Below, piece after piece: positions 1 to 11,022 of a stretch of 64,000 nucleotides of DNA. The position numbers and the translations under genes are program-made. This DNA is from Gracilaria gracilis (taxonomy: Eukaryota > Rhodophyta > Florideophyceae > Gracilariales > Gracilariaceae). Numbering within the stretch: position 1 is the stretch's first letter; each line of letters begins with the position of its first letter. The notes beneath the pieces are model-generated. The model saw nothing but the letters and a program-made list of their open reading frames with translations. It did not search any database and was not told the origin of the DNA. Location of the stretch: positions 1 to 64,000 of the forward strand of contig JARGSG010000147.1 in the NCBI GenBank assembly GCA_030374805.1, read 5' to 3'.

Positions 1-3000
1 GATGCTGTAGCTTGCTCTCAGCATACTTGAGAGCACGTCTCAACCTCAAAAGGGTATTCCGTTTGACCTGTGACGGTGTGAGCGCTCCGGCGGCTTCTTG
101 TCCTAATGGGTCCCCTTCAACAACAATACCTGGTGGGTGTCTTGACAGTATTAGATCGAACGGCGTAGTTTGCGTCGCTCGATGAACCTGAAGGTTATAT
201 GCATATGTCAAGGGCTGCACGAGCTCGTCCCAACCAGTTTGGTGTTCTTCCGTATAATGTCGCAGCCTAGATACCAGTGTTCGGTTAAAGCGCTCCACTT
301 GCCCATTCGTTTGCGGATGGTAGGCAGTAGTGAAGTAGTGCTTAATACCAAAGAGGTTACAAACAGCTTCAAAGAACTTCGAAGCTAAGTTCGAACCATT
401 GTCGGTAAGTAGATAAAGCGGTGCACCATACGGGTAGATCCAATTGTTCAAGAACGCCACCGCGAGGGTCGTCGATTTCGTGTCCTTCAAGGGTATCGCT
501 CGCGTGAGCTTCGAGAACCTGTCGGTGATTACGATGATGTACTGATATCCCCTTGTGGTTTTTGGTAATGGACCCAGAAGGTCTATTGCGACGAACTCGA
601 GAGGACCCGCTGCAGGGAATAACTTCAAGTATTTTCTGTGCTTCCGGAGACCTCCACGGGTACGTACGCAAGATTCACATTGACCTACAAAGGTATATAT
701 ATCATTAGCCATATGAGGCCAGTAGTACCCTTGCCTCAAGGTGTAGTACATTCTCGTACCTCCAGGGTGTCCTGATAGCCTTGGGTAGTGGGCTAGGTAC
801 AGCACCCGAGGGCGCAGCACCTTGGGCACTACCTTCTGAAGGGAACCATCAATAGGAGCTCGCCTCACCAGAAACCATTTTGGTCGACGTCAAAGTTCGA
901 GTCTTTCATACCTACTTGGTCCATGAGAGAGCGGCAATAAACATCGTTTGCTTGCTCTCTCAGGAATTCCTCGCGGGTAATTGGCATGACGTCTGTTTCC
1001 TCGAGGGCGAGTATTTCCCGAGCGATGGCATCACTAAACCACGTATCCTCTTCGGTAGAGTCCAGTAACCTTCTAAGGTATCACCATCAGGGTTGGTAGA
1101 GATGGTAAAGCATGGGATATCATCCTCTACCGGCTCGGTGTCCAAACCATCTGTGGTAATGCGAGACATCGCGTCTGCGACATTGTGCTTGATACCTGGA
1201 CGGTACTGTACGTCATACTCAAACTCTGAAAGTCATAAGCGCCATCGGGCAAGTCTGCCTGATGCGTCGGCCAGACCCAGTATCCACCGTAGGGCATCAT
1301 GGTCGGTTCGAAGCGTGAACCTTTCACCATATAGGTAGGGACGGAGCATCAACATGCTCCAGACCACTGCCAGACATTCCTTTTCGGTTGTTGTGTAGTT
1401 CTTTTCTGCAGCGTGCAAAGCACGGCTCCAGTACCCTATAGGTAGTTTGTCGCCGTTTTCTTGCTCCTGCATAAGACAACAACCAATTTGGGCGTCCGAA
1501 GCGTCAGTATCCAACGTGTATCGTAAACCAGCTTTGGGTAATGCCAAGATGGGAGGTGTCAAGAGCGCATGTTTCAGCGCCTCGAACGCATCCATTTCCT
1601 CATTGGTAAGACATTCAAACCTTGTAGGTTGACCTTTCAGCAGCTTCCTGTTGAGGGGGCCGCTATCTTGGCAAATCCCTTGATAAACCGGCGGTACACA
1701 TTGCACAAACCTATAAAGGATCGGATTTCCGTCTGGGACGTGGGTGGCTTCGCCTCCTGCACGGCCCGGATATTCCGCGGCGTCACTTCTAACCTCCCAG
1801 GGCTGATGATATGACCAAGGTATTCTACCTCTTTGGTGAAGAATTCGCACTTGCGGAGCTTCAACGTTACTCCAGATTCCCTCAAAAGGTTCAAAACTTC
1901 CCTAACATGGTGGAAATGTTCCTCTACCGTTCTGGAATATATGATTACATCGTCGATGTATACCAGAGCGGTTTTCCACTTCACCTTCGAAAGGATTATA
2001 TCTAACGCCCTCTGAAAGGTAGCCGGGCATTTCGCAACCCAAAGGGCATACGCGTAAAGCGGAATAACCCAGCGTGGCAAGTAAACGTAGTTTTGTCCTT
2101 GTCTTCTTCCCTGATAGGTACCTGCCAATAACCACAATTGGCATCGAGCGTAGTAAAGATCTTGGCGTTGCCCAACGAATCTATACACTCGTCCATTCTA
2201 GGTATTGGGTACGAATCCCTAATGGTCATACTATTCAGTCTTCTGTAGTCCACACAGAACCGCATACGGGTATCATTCTTCTTTGTGACGAGAACCACAG
2301 GGCTGGCCCAGTCCGCATTTGCTGGTTCTATGACACCTTCACGGAGCATTCTCTCGACCTCATTGAGCTCAACCTCCCGGGCTTTTGGACCTGCACGGTA
2401 AGGCTGCTGGTAAATGGGTTTCCAGCCAGGCACCATATCAATACGGTGCTCTGTAGCCTCAATTTGGCCCAACCGGCCCGACCACATGGGTTCAAATTCT
2501 TCTAAGAGACTGAGGATCCGGTCTCGGAGAGCCTGGTTCTCCGCACCGATCTGGACTTCCTCTCTCCAATTCCGCACTGGGTCCAGTTCCATAGTCTTTT
2601 CCTGATCCCTAACCTTAAAGGTATTGGCGATCTTCTGTTCCATTTTGGTATTTGTCGATAACGGGGGCGCATATGCAGGGTATGGCGCATCCGTTCCTCC
2701 CCCTTCCTTAGAGGTGGCGACCTCGCCCAACACATTAGGTGAGACCGTGAAAACCCCTTGTGGTGCCGGCAATGCGATTCCAATAGTGGTATTCTTGGGT
2801 AACTTAACAATGTGATTGCTAAAGTTACTCAAGTACACCTTGAAGGCTTGGTTAGGGATGTTGTCGATAATCCCGTTTGCCATCAAGGCGAGATGTCTTT
2901 CTGCCAACCTAGGATGGTTCTGTAGCATTACCAATCCTGGAACTGCGCATGAGACATTCACTACCATTTGGGTCATAGCCGGAATTGAAACCAATTTGGT

Positions 3001-3549
3001 GAGCCGTATCTTGTTTGAAACCGTTTCGGTGGGTATATTGAACCTCGGCTTCTTACGCCAACCATTTTTGGTCTGCGTATTACCCAGTATGGCAATACGA
3101 CCACCTTGACGGAGAGCGACCGTTCGGGACCCTGGCAAAATTGCCTTGACATGTTTGTCAATAAAGTTGGTCCCGAGGATACAGTCTGTCGCCAGACGAT
3201 CCACCACAAAGAAATTGAGCTTCACCTTCAAGGTTCCAAGTTGTACCACAGTGGTTAACATTCCTCTAAGGTGCAGTGGGCGCTCATTAGCGTCCACCAG
3301 CGGGTTGATAGTCGGGGCAGGCCGAATGTTCCGCAAGACCGCATCGGGTATGACGCGAGCGTTTAGCACATTCGGACCGGCGCCGGTATCGAGTACACAC
3401 GCAACGGGGACCTGTAGGTAATTGAGAAAGCTTACTGAAGCATTAACTTTATAGTTATTGTACTTCATTAGACACACCACATTGGGTACATCTGATTCTT
3501 CTTTTTCCACCATTAAGGTTTCCCGTTCCGGTATCGACGGGCCTTCCAA
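1..3549 (-). pseudogene. pol of element A': protease, RT, RNase H, integrase
   Basis: Domains in order on the minus strand: aspartic protease with LDTGAGPNVL near 3370; reverse transcriptase with FCVDYRRLNS, MPFGL and the catalytic VYIDDV near 1950; RNase H with DTDAS, KECLAV and RTDHD near 1530-1320; integrase with VAIDLLG near 580, LTDNGS near 400 and YHPQTNGQVERFNR near 290, so the three acidic D,D,E residues are all present. The reading frame changes near 2060, near 1700-1800 and again before the integrase, so it is broken. The order RT-RNase H-integrase identifies Ty3/gypsy. The left end is cut by the window, so a chromodomain (present in element B) cannot be checked. Confidence 0.92.
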
Positions 3550-5731
3550 TTCACGGTTAGGGGTGGCCCTACGCTAACCGTTCGGTGTTTTCCTGCTCCT
3601 CCTGAGCGGACTGTCCTTCTCCAAGATTGGTGTTTCCTCGACGAGATGAACCTGAGATGGTGATGGTTGAGCTTGTACCCCTTTCCAGATCCATATAGGT
3701 TACGGTGGTTTTGCTGCCTGGCACTGATCAGATGTTCGCGCACCCCTGGGGGTATTTTGTCACATCTGTTCGCCAGATGGTCTGGCGACAAACAGAGCCA
3801 GCAAACCAATCCACCTGTCTGGGGATCACGCATTGCCATAGAGGTAGGTCGGGTAACCGGATTGGTTGGTGCTGTAGCATATGAAGATGCTTGCGAACCA
3901 CCCGTTGAGGTTTGTTGAGTGCTCGCCGCACTTGGTGGCGACCTTACCGAAGCTGGTGGTACTGTCGACGACCAATTACCAATGGAGGTGGCTCGTGACT
4001 GAGCCTGCGGCGCAGTCACGAGATGAACTGCCATTCCTGTTGGTACGCGAATGAGCGAATCTCCCTCTGAGGTAGTGCTTTCTTCTAGCTCCAATACTGA
4101 CCGTTTCGGTTTATCCTTTGAGGTATGTGACGCCGACGGCTTCTTTCCGTGACGGAGAGTGTCGCCTAGTCCCTGGGTATAACGGGCAAGCCCATTATAG
4201 TCCACCTTACGGTTGTTCGCCAGGTAATTGCGTACCTGCGAACGGATCGCTTTGTCAACATTGTCGGCAAAGAGCGACTTCAACCTACTAGTGGTAAAGA
4301 CATTACCGCATCGGGTGGCCAGATTCCAAAGGCCCAACGAGAATTCCATTTCGGTTTGGCTAGAGCGTTGGCGATATGCCTGCACCTCAGCGTAACCTTC
4401 CTGGATAACCTCATCGGTAGCGTAAGTTTCCAACATGAAATTAACCACTTCTGGGTACGTCCTCTAACATCTCTGTCCCCTCTTCATCAACCGCCAGGGT
4501 ATTTCCACGGAGCCTGCCTTGCAGCAAGTGGTAAGCTTGACTTTTAAGGTAAAACTGGAGATAACCACATGGCAGCACCTTCGGAAAAACCATTTTGGTC
4601 ACATGCAATCTTGAACTTCTGTAGAAACTCAATTACCGCAATGGGATCATCACCTGTGAAGGTAGTATCACCCATCTGGAAGCTGAGCTTCTTATGGTGC
4701 TTGGTGATCTTCTGCGCAACCTCTTGGGTGTAAGCAGAGGATCGGTTTCTCAACCGATATGACCTATAATCAACCGCTTTGGTGAACAGATCGTTCAGCG
4801 GCTGACGCACCTCTAGGGTTGTATCGGTGTCCGAATCCGAGTCGGACGACTCGTACCGTTTCTTCTTACCTTTCCGGTTTCTCTTTGACGACTTCTTCGC
4901 CAACCTGTTCGGTCTCTTCTGGCGTCTACCTTTACGGTCATCATCCGACGATGAACCAGTATCGGTATCGGAGCTCGAGGAATCGGGGTCAAAGTCGTAG
5001 CCGCGATTCTTTCCCTTTTTCCTCCTCCTTTCTTTACCCTTTCGGTTTCTTCTTCGTCGCCCCTCATCTGGGTCAGACGAATCGTCCTCAGGTCCACCAG
5101 TCTTGGTGTCCTTTCGAACGTTACCTCCAATGGGTGGCAAGTACACGTCTCGAGGGCCCACCTCTATATGGCCCTCTTGACCTTGCCTTAAACCTTGTAG
5201 GTACGCACTATCGGCCGGAATTGGCTTGATTGGTGCGGAAGAACCGGCAGGGATCCCTTGTGGTATGCGAGTAACCATCTTCACCCCAGGGGTTTTTGTT
5301 TCCGCCATTCCTTCGGAAACCCAAAGGTCTTGAACCACTCGGTAGATATGCTCCCGGGCACCCGTTAAGAGGTATGTTTTAACCAATTTAGGTATGCGTT
5401 GAGAGAGCTCGTGCACGGCTCGATCAACCACCAAGCGGGTAACGGCGTCCATGTCCATTGAGGTCATAGCTTCATTAACCATAGCGGTAAAAAGAGCTTT
5501 CGCTCGATCTTCCAATTGAGGCCAAAGGTCCTCAACCGTTGTCGGCAAATCCTTGTTAGGTTCAGGAGCCAACGGTGGCTGAGTGCCCGTATCCTTTGAG
5601 GTTCCGGCCCGAGGTTGCCGAAGCAACTCCTCGGGATTATCCAGAATGGGTTTAGCGGCCGAAGCCGCAGCAGAACCCTTGTGGCTAGGTGGCGCGCTAG
5701 AGCCACGAGTAATCCTTTTAGGTCTTTCCAT
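3513..5731 (-). pseudogene. gag of element A' (two frameshifts)
   Basis: The first ATG is at 5731 (MERPKRITRG). The N-terminal third is Pro/Ala-rich, followed by a Ser/Asp and Lys/Arg-rich stretch and then the capsid-like region. The frame shifts near 4548 and again near 4445, and the rest (4448-3513) carries the nucleocapsid zinc knuckle CWLCLSPDHLANRC (CX2CX4HX4C). The stop at 3513 overlaps the pol frame by a few tens of bases, with pol in the -1 frame, which would fit translational frameshifting in an intact copy. Known for the family: Gag forms the particle that packages the RNA. This copy is inactive because of the two frameshifts. Confidence 0.85.
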
Positions 5732-5856
5732 AGTGACCAATAGTGGTATCCAATTGCTTCGCGAGTATTCCTACGAAACCAAATAGGTGTGTGAACTTCC
5801 AGAATCCTTTCGAATGTCTTCTGTTCACCAGTAAAGGTACGACAAAAACCAAGAAA

Positions 5857-5875
5857 CTTCTAAGTCGGGAGACCA
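5857..5875 (-). other. candidate primer-binding site of A'
   Basis: Three bases inside the LTR end the minus strand reads TGGTCTCCCGACTTAGAAG. TGG followed by a stretch that could pair with a tRNA acceptor end is the expected form. Element B has a related, degraded sequence at the same place (51942 onward, TAGTCTCCCGAGTT). I cannot name the primer tRNA. Confidence 0.55.
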
Positions 5876-5878
5876 AAA

Positions 5879-6387
5879 TGTCATACAAATACCGATAAGA
5901 TGTGGGGTCCGCCTGGTAGAGGGAGCGCGCGAGGGCTCAACCTAAAGGGGAAAAACACACAGCCAATATGGTAGTAGGGCACCTGAAACCCGCAGGGGCA
6001 AACGGCGGGGCAACTAGTCTAGACCGTGTAGGTGTACGGTAGTAGACGTCGACGCGCGGTAAAACCTGAATAGTAATAAAGTAGCAAGTGACCAAGATGG
6101 TATAGTTACTGCCCTAATGGTGCCCGACTTTACAATACCCGAGGGGGAAGGCGAGGTGCACCACAATATATACAAGGTGCACCGACGCCGATCTCCCCTG
6201 CGGGCATGACGTCATCGGCTGTGCCCATGACCTACTGTCATGGGCCAGCAATGCTAAACTATCCTAGACTATAAATTAGAAATTAGAAATTATAAAAATA
6301 CAGAATACCAATTGGGTACAGTGCAGCCAGCAAGAACCACCAGTAGGCCCACGTGGCACCACCCCATTGAGGTCTCATTGTACTACA
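5879..6387 (-). repeat. 5' LTR of element A' (509 bp)
   Basis: On the minus strand it begins TGTAGTACAATGAG and ends TTTGTATGACA. It matches 8716-9223 nearly base for base in inverted orientation, with scattered substitutions and small indels. A TATA-like TATATA lies about 210 bases inside, as in the other copy. The two ends form a short imperfect inverted repeat (TGTAGTACAA against TGTCATACAA). The gag-side end is followed by the primer-binding-like site. Confidence 0.92.
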
Positions 6388-7913
6388 ACCCTTGTGGTAC
6401 TAGGGAGAAGAGGAGTCACACCAGCATGGGCAGGCGTATTGCGTCCCTCCGGAGCGAAAGTAGGCGCTGAAGTGACCACAGGGGTAGCTGCTGGCGATTC
6501 CACCACGGTTGGGAATGGCTCGGGACTCCCTGGAGGTCCCTGATCGGTCGGAGCCCCGGGATAGCGCTGCTCCGCGCGGGATACAACCTTCCAGGACACC
6601 GGATCGAAAACCTCCCACCCCTGCTTGGCTCCCCACGGGAAACTCTCCACTTGGGTAAGCAACGACTCCAGCTGCTCAATGGAGTAGTCCGTACCTGCCA
6701 CAATGGTTCCGAGTCCAAATAGGCGAATGTCGCGAATGACCCTTGGGGGAATGAAAAACATACGACCAGGAGGTTGCACACCGTCACGGTAAATCTCGGC
6801 TTCTCAAGAACAACAATCCCAGTCAATACCGTCACGGGCAGCCTGCAGAGCCAGGATGGCCACCAATACGGCCCATTCCGCGAGGGCAATCGACCAAATG
6901 AGGTAATACCGATCGTGGTTACGGGTGATGTAGCTCCCGAAGTAAGCCAATACCGGTAGGGTTGGGACGCTAAGCGACATCGGAACCTCATAGACATTCC
7001 ACCATTCAGGTCGGGCCACATACCAAGAGGTTCTTCCCTTATTAGGTTGTGAGAAGAACTCCACATTATGGAACCCATGCATGACGCGGTTGAAGCTGGA
7101 CCGGGTGCGAATGCGAGCCTCGGTGGCAGCATCCACCCCCAACGTACGACGGTTAGCCGAATGGATGGTATTGTAAGGCCTATCGAAGCAAACCAAATGT
7201 GGAAAAGCCAGAAGGTACTGCTGCGGAAGGGAGTCGTACTGACAGATCTTCACAACCAGACGTCGGTAATAATGGAGCTCCGGTTCAATACGAACATACG
7301 GCAGATCGCTGAGATAAAGCGGGGGAATGAAATACCTCATTGGCGTGTGTCGCTGGCGGCTATCATAGCACTCCACCCGACCCTGACGAGGTTGAGATTC
7401 CTTATCCCGACGGTGGAGCGTTTGCGGGACGGAGCGGAGACGCTCACAATCCCAACGAAACAAACCCAAGTAGGTATCCAAAGTCGGACGGCGCAAGACG
7501 CCGGGAAGCGATGTGTTCCCCGGCGCCACTGGCCAGTTCCGACTGTACAGCGTTGCTTGCGACACCATTCTTGGATCGACCCCGAAGGTACCATGTTGGG
7601 AAACGTTCCAGTCGGCCGTGGGGAACGGCTCCAAACCATAATATGAAATACCACGAGGAATCTCGGGCTCGGGACCATACGCGTCCCGGATCCCTTCGTG
7701 AATCCCTTGAGGTTGATGTGAGGAAGACTGAACCGGCTGGCTCCGGAAACCAGTTTGGATGCGGGAATGGTACAAAGCAGCACCCCGAGAACCAGAATTG
7801 GCAATGCCGCTTCCGCGGCCGCGCGAAGGCCCGGCAACCGACATGGTGTGATGAGTACCGTGAGGGAGTGGTTGAGACGGCATATATCCACATATCCACA
7901 ATGGGTGAGTCAC
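6388..7913 (-). pseudogene. antisense ORF protein of element A (unknown family)
   Basis: I do not recognise this protein, but it is clearly homologous to the antisense ORFs of elements B (59807-61393) and C (50161-63897). Shared stretches are DTxLGL near the start, WWNVYEVP (B: WWANVEVP), LAEWAVLVAILAL (B: AAEWGARVAVHLL) and, after a frameshift near 6790, RVIRDIRLF...LESLLTQVESFPW and FDPVSW (B: YYDPW). The probable start is the Met near 7842 (MSVAGPSRG); the frame is also open upstream to 7913. The C-terminal end was cut by insertion of A'. A hydrophobic segment near LWDIYY/LIWSIAL could be a membrane helix in this copy but is less hydrophobic in B and C. Function unknown. Confidence 0.72.
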
Positions 7914-8700
7914 TAGAGCTGATGCTCAAAACCTCCACCCGTTCGGGGCCCCATGCTGGTTCAACCATTAAGGTATCGGCATTGGTCGCCAATGGCGCGC
8001 CGTCCCTTGAGGTTACCGCGTCCGATTGACCAACATGGGGAACCGACAAACGCCGTGTACCGCTACGGATGGGAGCCCGCACGCTGGTACCAGGGCTACC
8101 CATGCGGTTCAGATAAAGATCGGGGGTCACCATAAACGGATTCAACCTTGTCGGTCGGACGAGAAGCCACGGTGGCGCGAGCCCGCGTAGACAAACCGCA
8201 AAGGGGTGCGAAGGCAACCAGAAGGGATAACGGTGGAACAACCTCGATGGAGTCAGTGGCAGTGCCTCGAAGGGTTGGTAGTCGAACCTCGAAGGGACAG
8301 AGAGACACGCCGCAACCAAGTGGGCGCCAAAACCCTTCACGGTACAGTGCTCACACGAGCGCGAAGGCGCAAACCGCCCGCCCCCCTCACTGGGTATATC
8401 GACACGGTAAATGGGTCGAAGCCGTGCAGCCAAAAAGGTAGAACCTTGGAGGTATGCAATGGCCGCGCATCGCGCCCAAACCACAAATGGGAATGAATAG
8501 GCCGCTGTCGGTGATAACCAAAGAGGTGGATAGAGCCGCAATCGGTGATGACCAAGGTGGTGACCAGAGTGCGTTCGGCGATGCAAAGCCGACGCGACGC
8601 ACGGCGCGAGATGGCACAAAGGCTGCGACAGGGACCAAATTGGTACGACGATGCCACCGACTTGGTGAAAGGATCTAGGAGCCACGAGGGCGTGGCTCAG
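7914..8700. other. unresolved stretch between antisense ORF and 3' LTR of A
   Basis: In elements B and C the corresponding place holds a short Ser/Pro-rich ORF ahead of the antisense gene. Here both strands have open stretches, but none resembles that small ORF and none has a recognisable domain. A short direct repeat (TTGGTnATCACCGA on the minus strand, about 8506-8560) is the only pattern I see. Confidence 0.4.
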
Positions 8701-8715
8701 GGTAGGAAGGGGGTC
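8701..8715 (+). other. polypurine tract of element A
   Basis: GGTAGGAAGGGGGTC directly precedes the LTR start TGTAG. Elements B and C have matching purine tracts at the same position (AAGGAGGGGGAGA and, on the minus strand, AAGAAGGGGGATA). This supports the plus orientation of this LTR and marks it as a 3' LTR. Confidence 0.75.
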
Positions 8716-9223
8716 TGTAGTACAATGAGACCTCAATGGGTTGGTGCCACGTGGGCCTACTGGTGCGCCTTGCTGGCTACACTGTACCCAATTGGTATTC
8801 TGTATTTTATAATTTCTAATTTCTAATTAATAGTCTAGGATAGTTTAGCATTGCTGGCCCATGACAGTAGGTCATGGGCACAGCCGATGACGTCATGCCC
8901 GCAGGGGAGATCGGCGTCGGTGCACCTTGTATATATTGTGGTGCACCTCGCCTTCCCCCTCGGGTATTGTAAAGTCAGGCACCATTAGGGCAGTAACTAT
9001 ACCATCTTGGTCACTTGCTACTCTATTACTATTCAGGTTTTACCGCGCGTCGACGTCTACTACCGTACACCTACACGGTCTAGACTAGTTGCCCCGCCGT
9101 TTGCCCCTGCGGGTTTCAGGTGCCCTACTACCATATTGGTTGTGTGTTTTTCCCCTTTAGGTTGAGCCCTTGCGCGCTTTCTCTACTAGCCGAACATTAC
9201 ACCTTATTGGTATTTGTACAACA
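8716..9223 (+). repeat. 3' LTR of element A (508 bp)
   Basis: Starts TGTAGTACAATGAG and ends TTTGTACAACA. It is an inverted copy of 5879-6387. The termini form a short inverted repeat (TGTAGTACAA against TGTTGTACAA). A TATATA box lies near 8931. The right flank is ATTCA; the matching target duplication would lie left of the window. Confidence 0.92.
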
Positions 9224-10858
9224 ATTCAACCGCATAATCACGGAAGTGTACGAGAAATGAATGTCCCGTGAAACGATAAGAAGTAGTTTTGGAAAAACCG
9301 GTTTGTTGCACGTCGACGAATTCCACTTGTTTGGCGCGTACTGTCCAAATAGCGCAGAGCAGTATTCGAAGTGCGTTGTCGTGGAGGAGATGGTAGTCAT
9401 GTTATGCACCAAGATTCAGAAGAGCGTGGAGAAATTGTTCGGTACTGCACGGGCTGACAAAAATGAGTTCATCGACAGCAGTGAGAGTTGGGTTTTACAC
9501 TGTGACAAAGCGTAAAAACGCATTAAAAAGCACATTTAAACGCAGACAAGGCGCTACCAAGTACGAAGGGGGAGAAAGGAGGCCAAAAAAGCTCGAAAAC
9601 GGGAGAAGATTGTGCGAAAACGTGCCATAAACGCAAGCACCACTTTTGAGGTAATTTTGTGCCATAACGGGCGCTATGGAGACATCGTTTTTGTTCTTAG
9701 TCCGTTAGCAGAATTAAAAGAGTTGTGCGCCCAAGATCTCTTTCCAAGGCAAATGAAAGCAACACACGCAATGAATCGATTTTGCATGTCAAAGTAAACG
9801 AAGAAAGTGGTGACACTCAAGTATGCCGTGAGCCGTAATTTGGAATCGTGAAGTGGGTCCAGGTAGTTCTTTCGAATAGTTGATTCGTTTAATTTTTTTA
9901 ATTACTGGTGTTCAACTTTGAGGCTGAGTTAGTCGTGGTGAGCCAGTTATGTGAACTTATCAGTAAAGGTAATCTAACTTGTGTTTCCGTCGTCTGTTTC
10001 GACTCAAATCTAGATTGCTAGATAGATGAAAAAAAACACGTTCTAGCGTTAATGTTGGTATTGTTTTGGACCCTACTTTTTGGGCGGTAGCGGAGCTACA
10101 CTGACTGTGTTTAGATTTCACCCCGACCCTACGATATTTATGGGGGTGGGCACCTCTGCTCCTGGGAAAGGGGGCGAGGGGAGCAACGGAGTAAAAAAGA
10201 GAACAAGAGAGGGTAGCCGGCTCCGCACGTTGAGCAGCTTTCAATAATTTTCGAAACACATGGCAACCTGGTAACGAGTCGTTCCATTCGTGAACCAATC
10301 AAGTTAGCGTCTTAATGCATATTTCACTGGACAAAAAGTTTTAGGTTCAAAAGGGTTGATGACCATCAAAAAGTTGTGGTCTCAATCAAACTCTATGTTT
10401 GCCCTCAGGGCGTTCTATTGTAACAAGCCCGTTCTTTACGCAGTTATTTCCACAAACGAGTGGCCAGTTCATGCACGCTTATCAAACGATGTCTGAACTC
10501 CAGGAGTCGCCGCGCCGGTGGGCCGTTATATCTTTGCTCGTGTCGGTAAACTAAATAATGCATAAATGCATCCGTTAAAACGACAAAAACACAGTGAAAC
10601 AATTTGTACTCGCGTTGGCAACCATTTTTCAATTAGATCACATTGGGGTTTAACGGAGTTTTCCTATAGACAGTTGTATCTATGGGGAGAATGCTCCCGT
10701 TGTAGCTTATTACGTTGTTTTCCAGCCTTTCGACCTTTCAAAAAGGGAATTCGTACTGTTCCGGTATTGATGCTAAACTTGACTTGCCTATGGTCATTGA
10801 ATACCTTCGGTACAACCGTTCACACTCTTTCTTGTTCTTCTTGTGGCAACAACTTAAG
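9224..10858. other. intergenic, no supported gene
   Basis: Short ORFs of 60-110 codons occur on both strands without recognisable domains or start context. Composition is near-even with AT-rich patches. I see no RNA gene or repeat here. Confidence 0.5.
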
Positions 10859-10903
10859 GTGAGGGGTCATCACTGCTAAACTCGGTCTTACTGTGTGATG
10901 CAG
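10859..10903 (+). other. possible 5'UTR intron of the following gene
   Basis: The 45 bases start AAG|GTGAGG, contain a branch-like CTGCTAAAC and end GATGCAG|GTG. Splicing would not extend the coding frame, because an in-frame stop follows, so it would be a leader intron. Transcript evidence is lacking. Confidence 0.35.
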
Positions 10904-11022
10904 GTGTCCAAAGTTTGGATTCCAAACTACATATAAAAGATAGTGGCACATCCGTGTTGTATAAGAGCGTTTCCTACTCTTCCATTAGTTCTGCCTCTTC
11001 CTCTGAATCCAGCTCTCTGTCA

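Larger units (their letters stand above)
1..6387 (-). mobile_element. Ty3/gypsy LTR retrotransposon A' (5' part, runs off window)
   Basis: Seen: reading leftwards on the minus strand there is a 5' LTR (5879-6387), a primer-binding-like site, gag with a zinc knuckle, then protease, reverse transcriptase, RNase H and integrase in Ty3/gypsy order. The window ends after the integrase core, so the C-terminal pol part, the antisense ORF expected from related elements B and C, and the 3' LTR lie to the left of position 1. Several frameshifts show it is not intact. It sits inside the antisense ORF of a sister copy (element A), because the LTR at 8716-9223 is the same repeat in opposite orientation. 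Confidence 0.93.
6388..9223 (+). mobile_element. element A, 3' part: antisense ORF and 3' LTR
   Basis: The segment carries, on the minus strand, the same ORF family that lies antisense before the 3' LTR in element B, followed by a polypurine tract (8701-8715) and a plus-oriented LTR (8716-9223). It is best read as the 3' end of a plus-oriented element whose gag-pol lies left of the window, split by A' at 6387/6388. A' and A belong to one family, since their LTRs are almost identical. The alternative, an inversion between two LTRs of one element, would need both breakpoints at LTR ends. Confidence 0.8.

Noticed and set aside
7444-8736. 430-codon minus-strand ORF overlapping the antisense gene of A
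   Set aside because: Begins inside the LTR, has no similarity to the antisense family in this frame, and overlaps the real frame.
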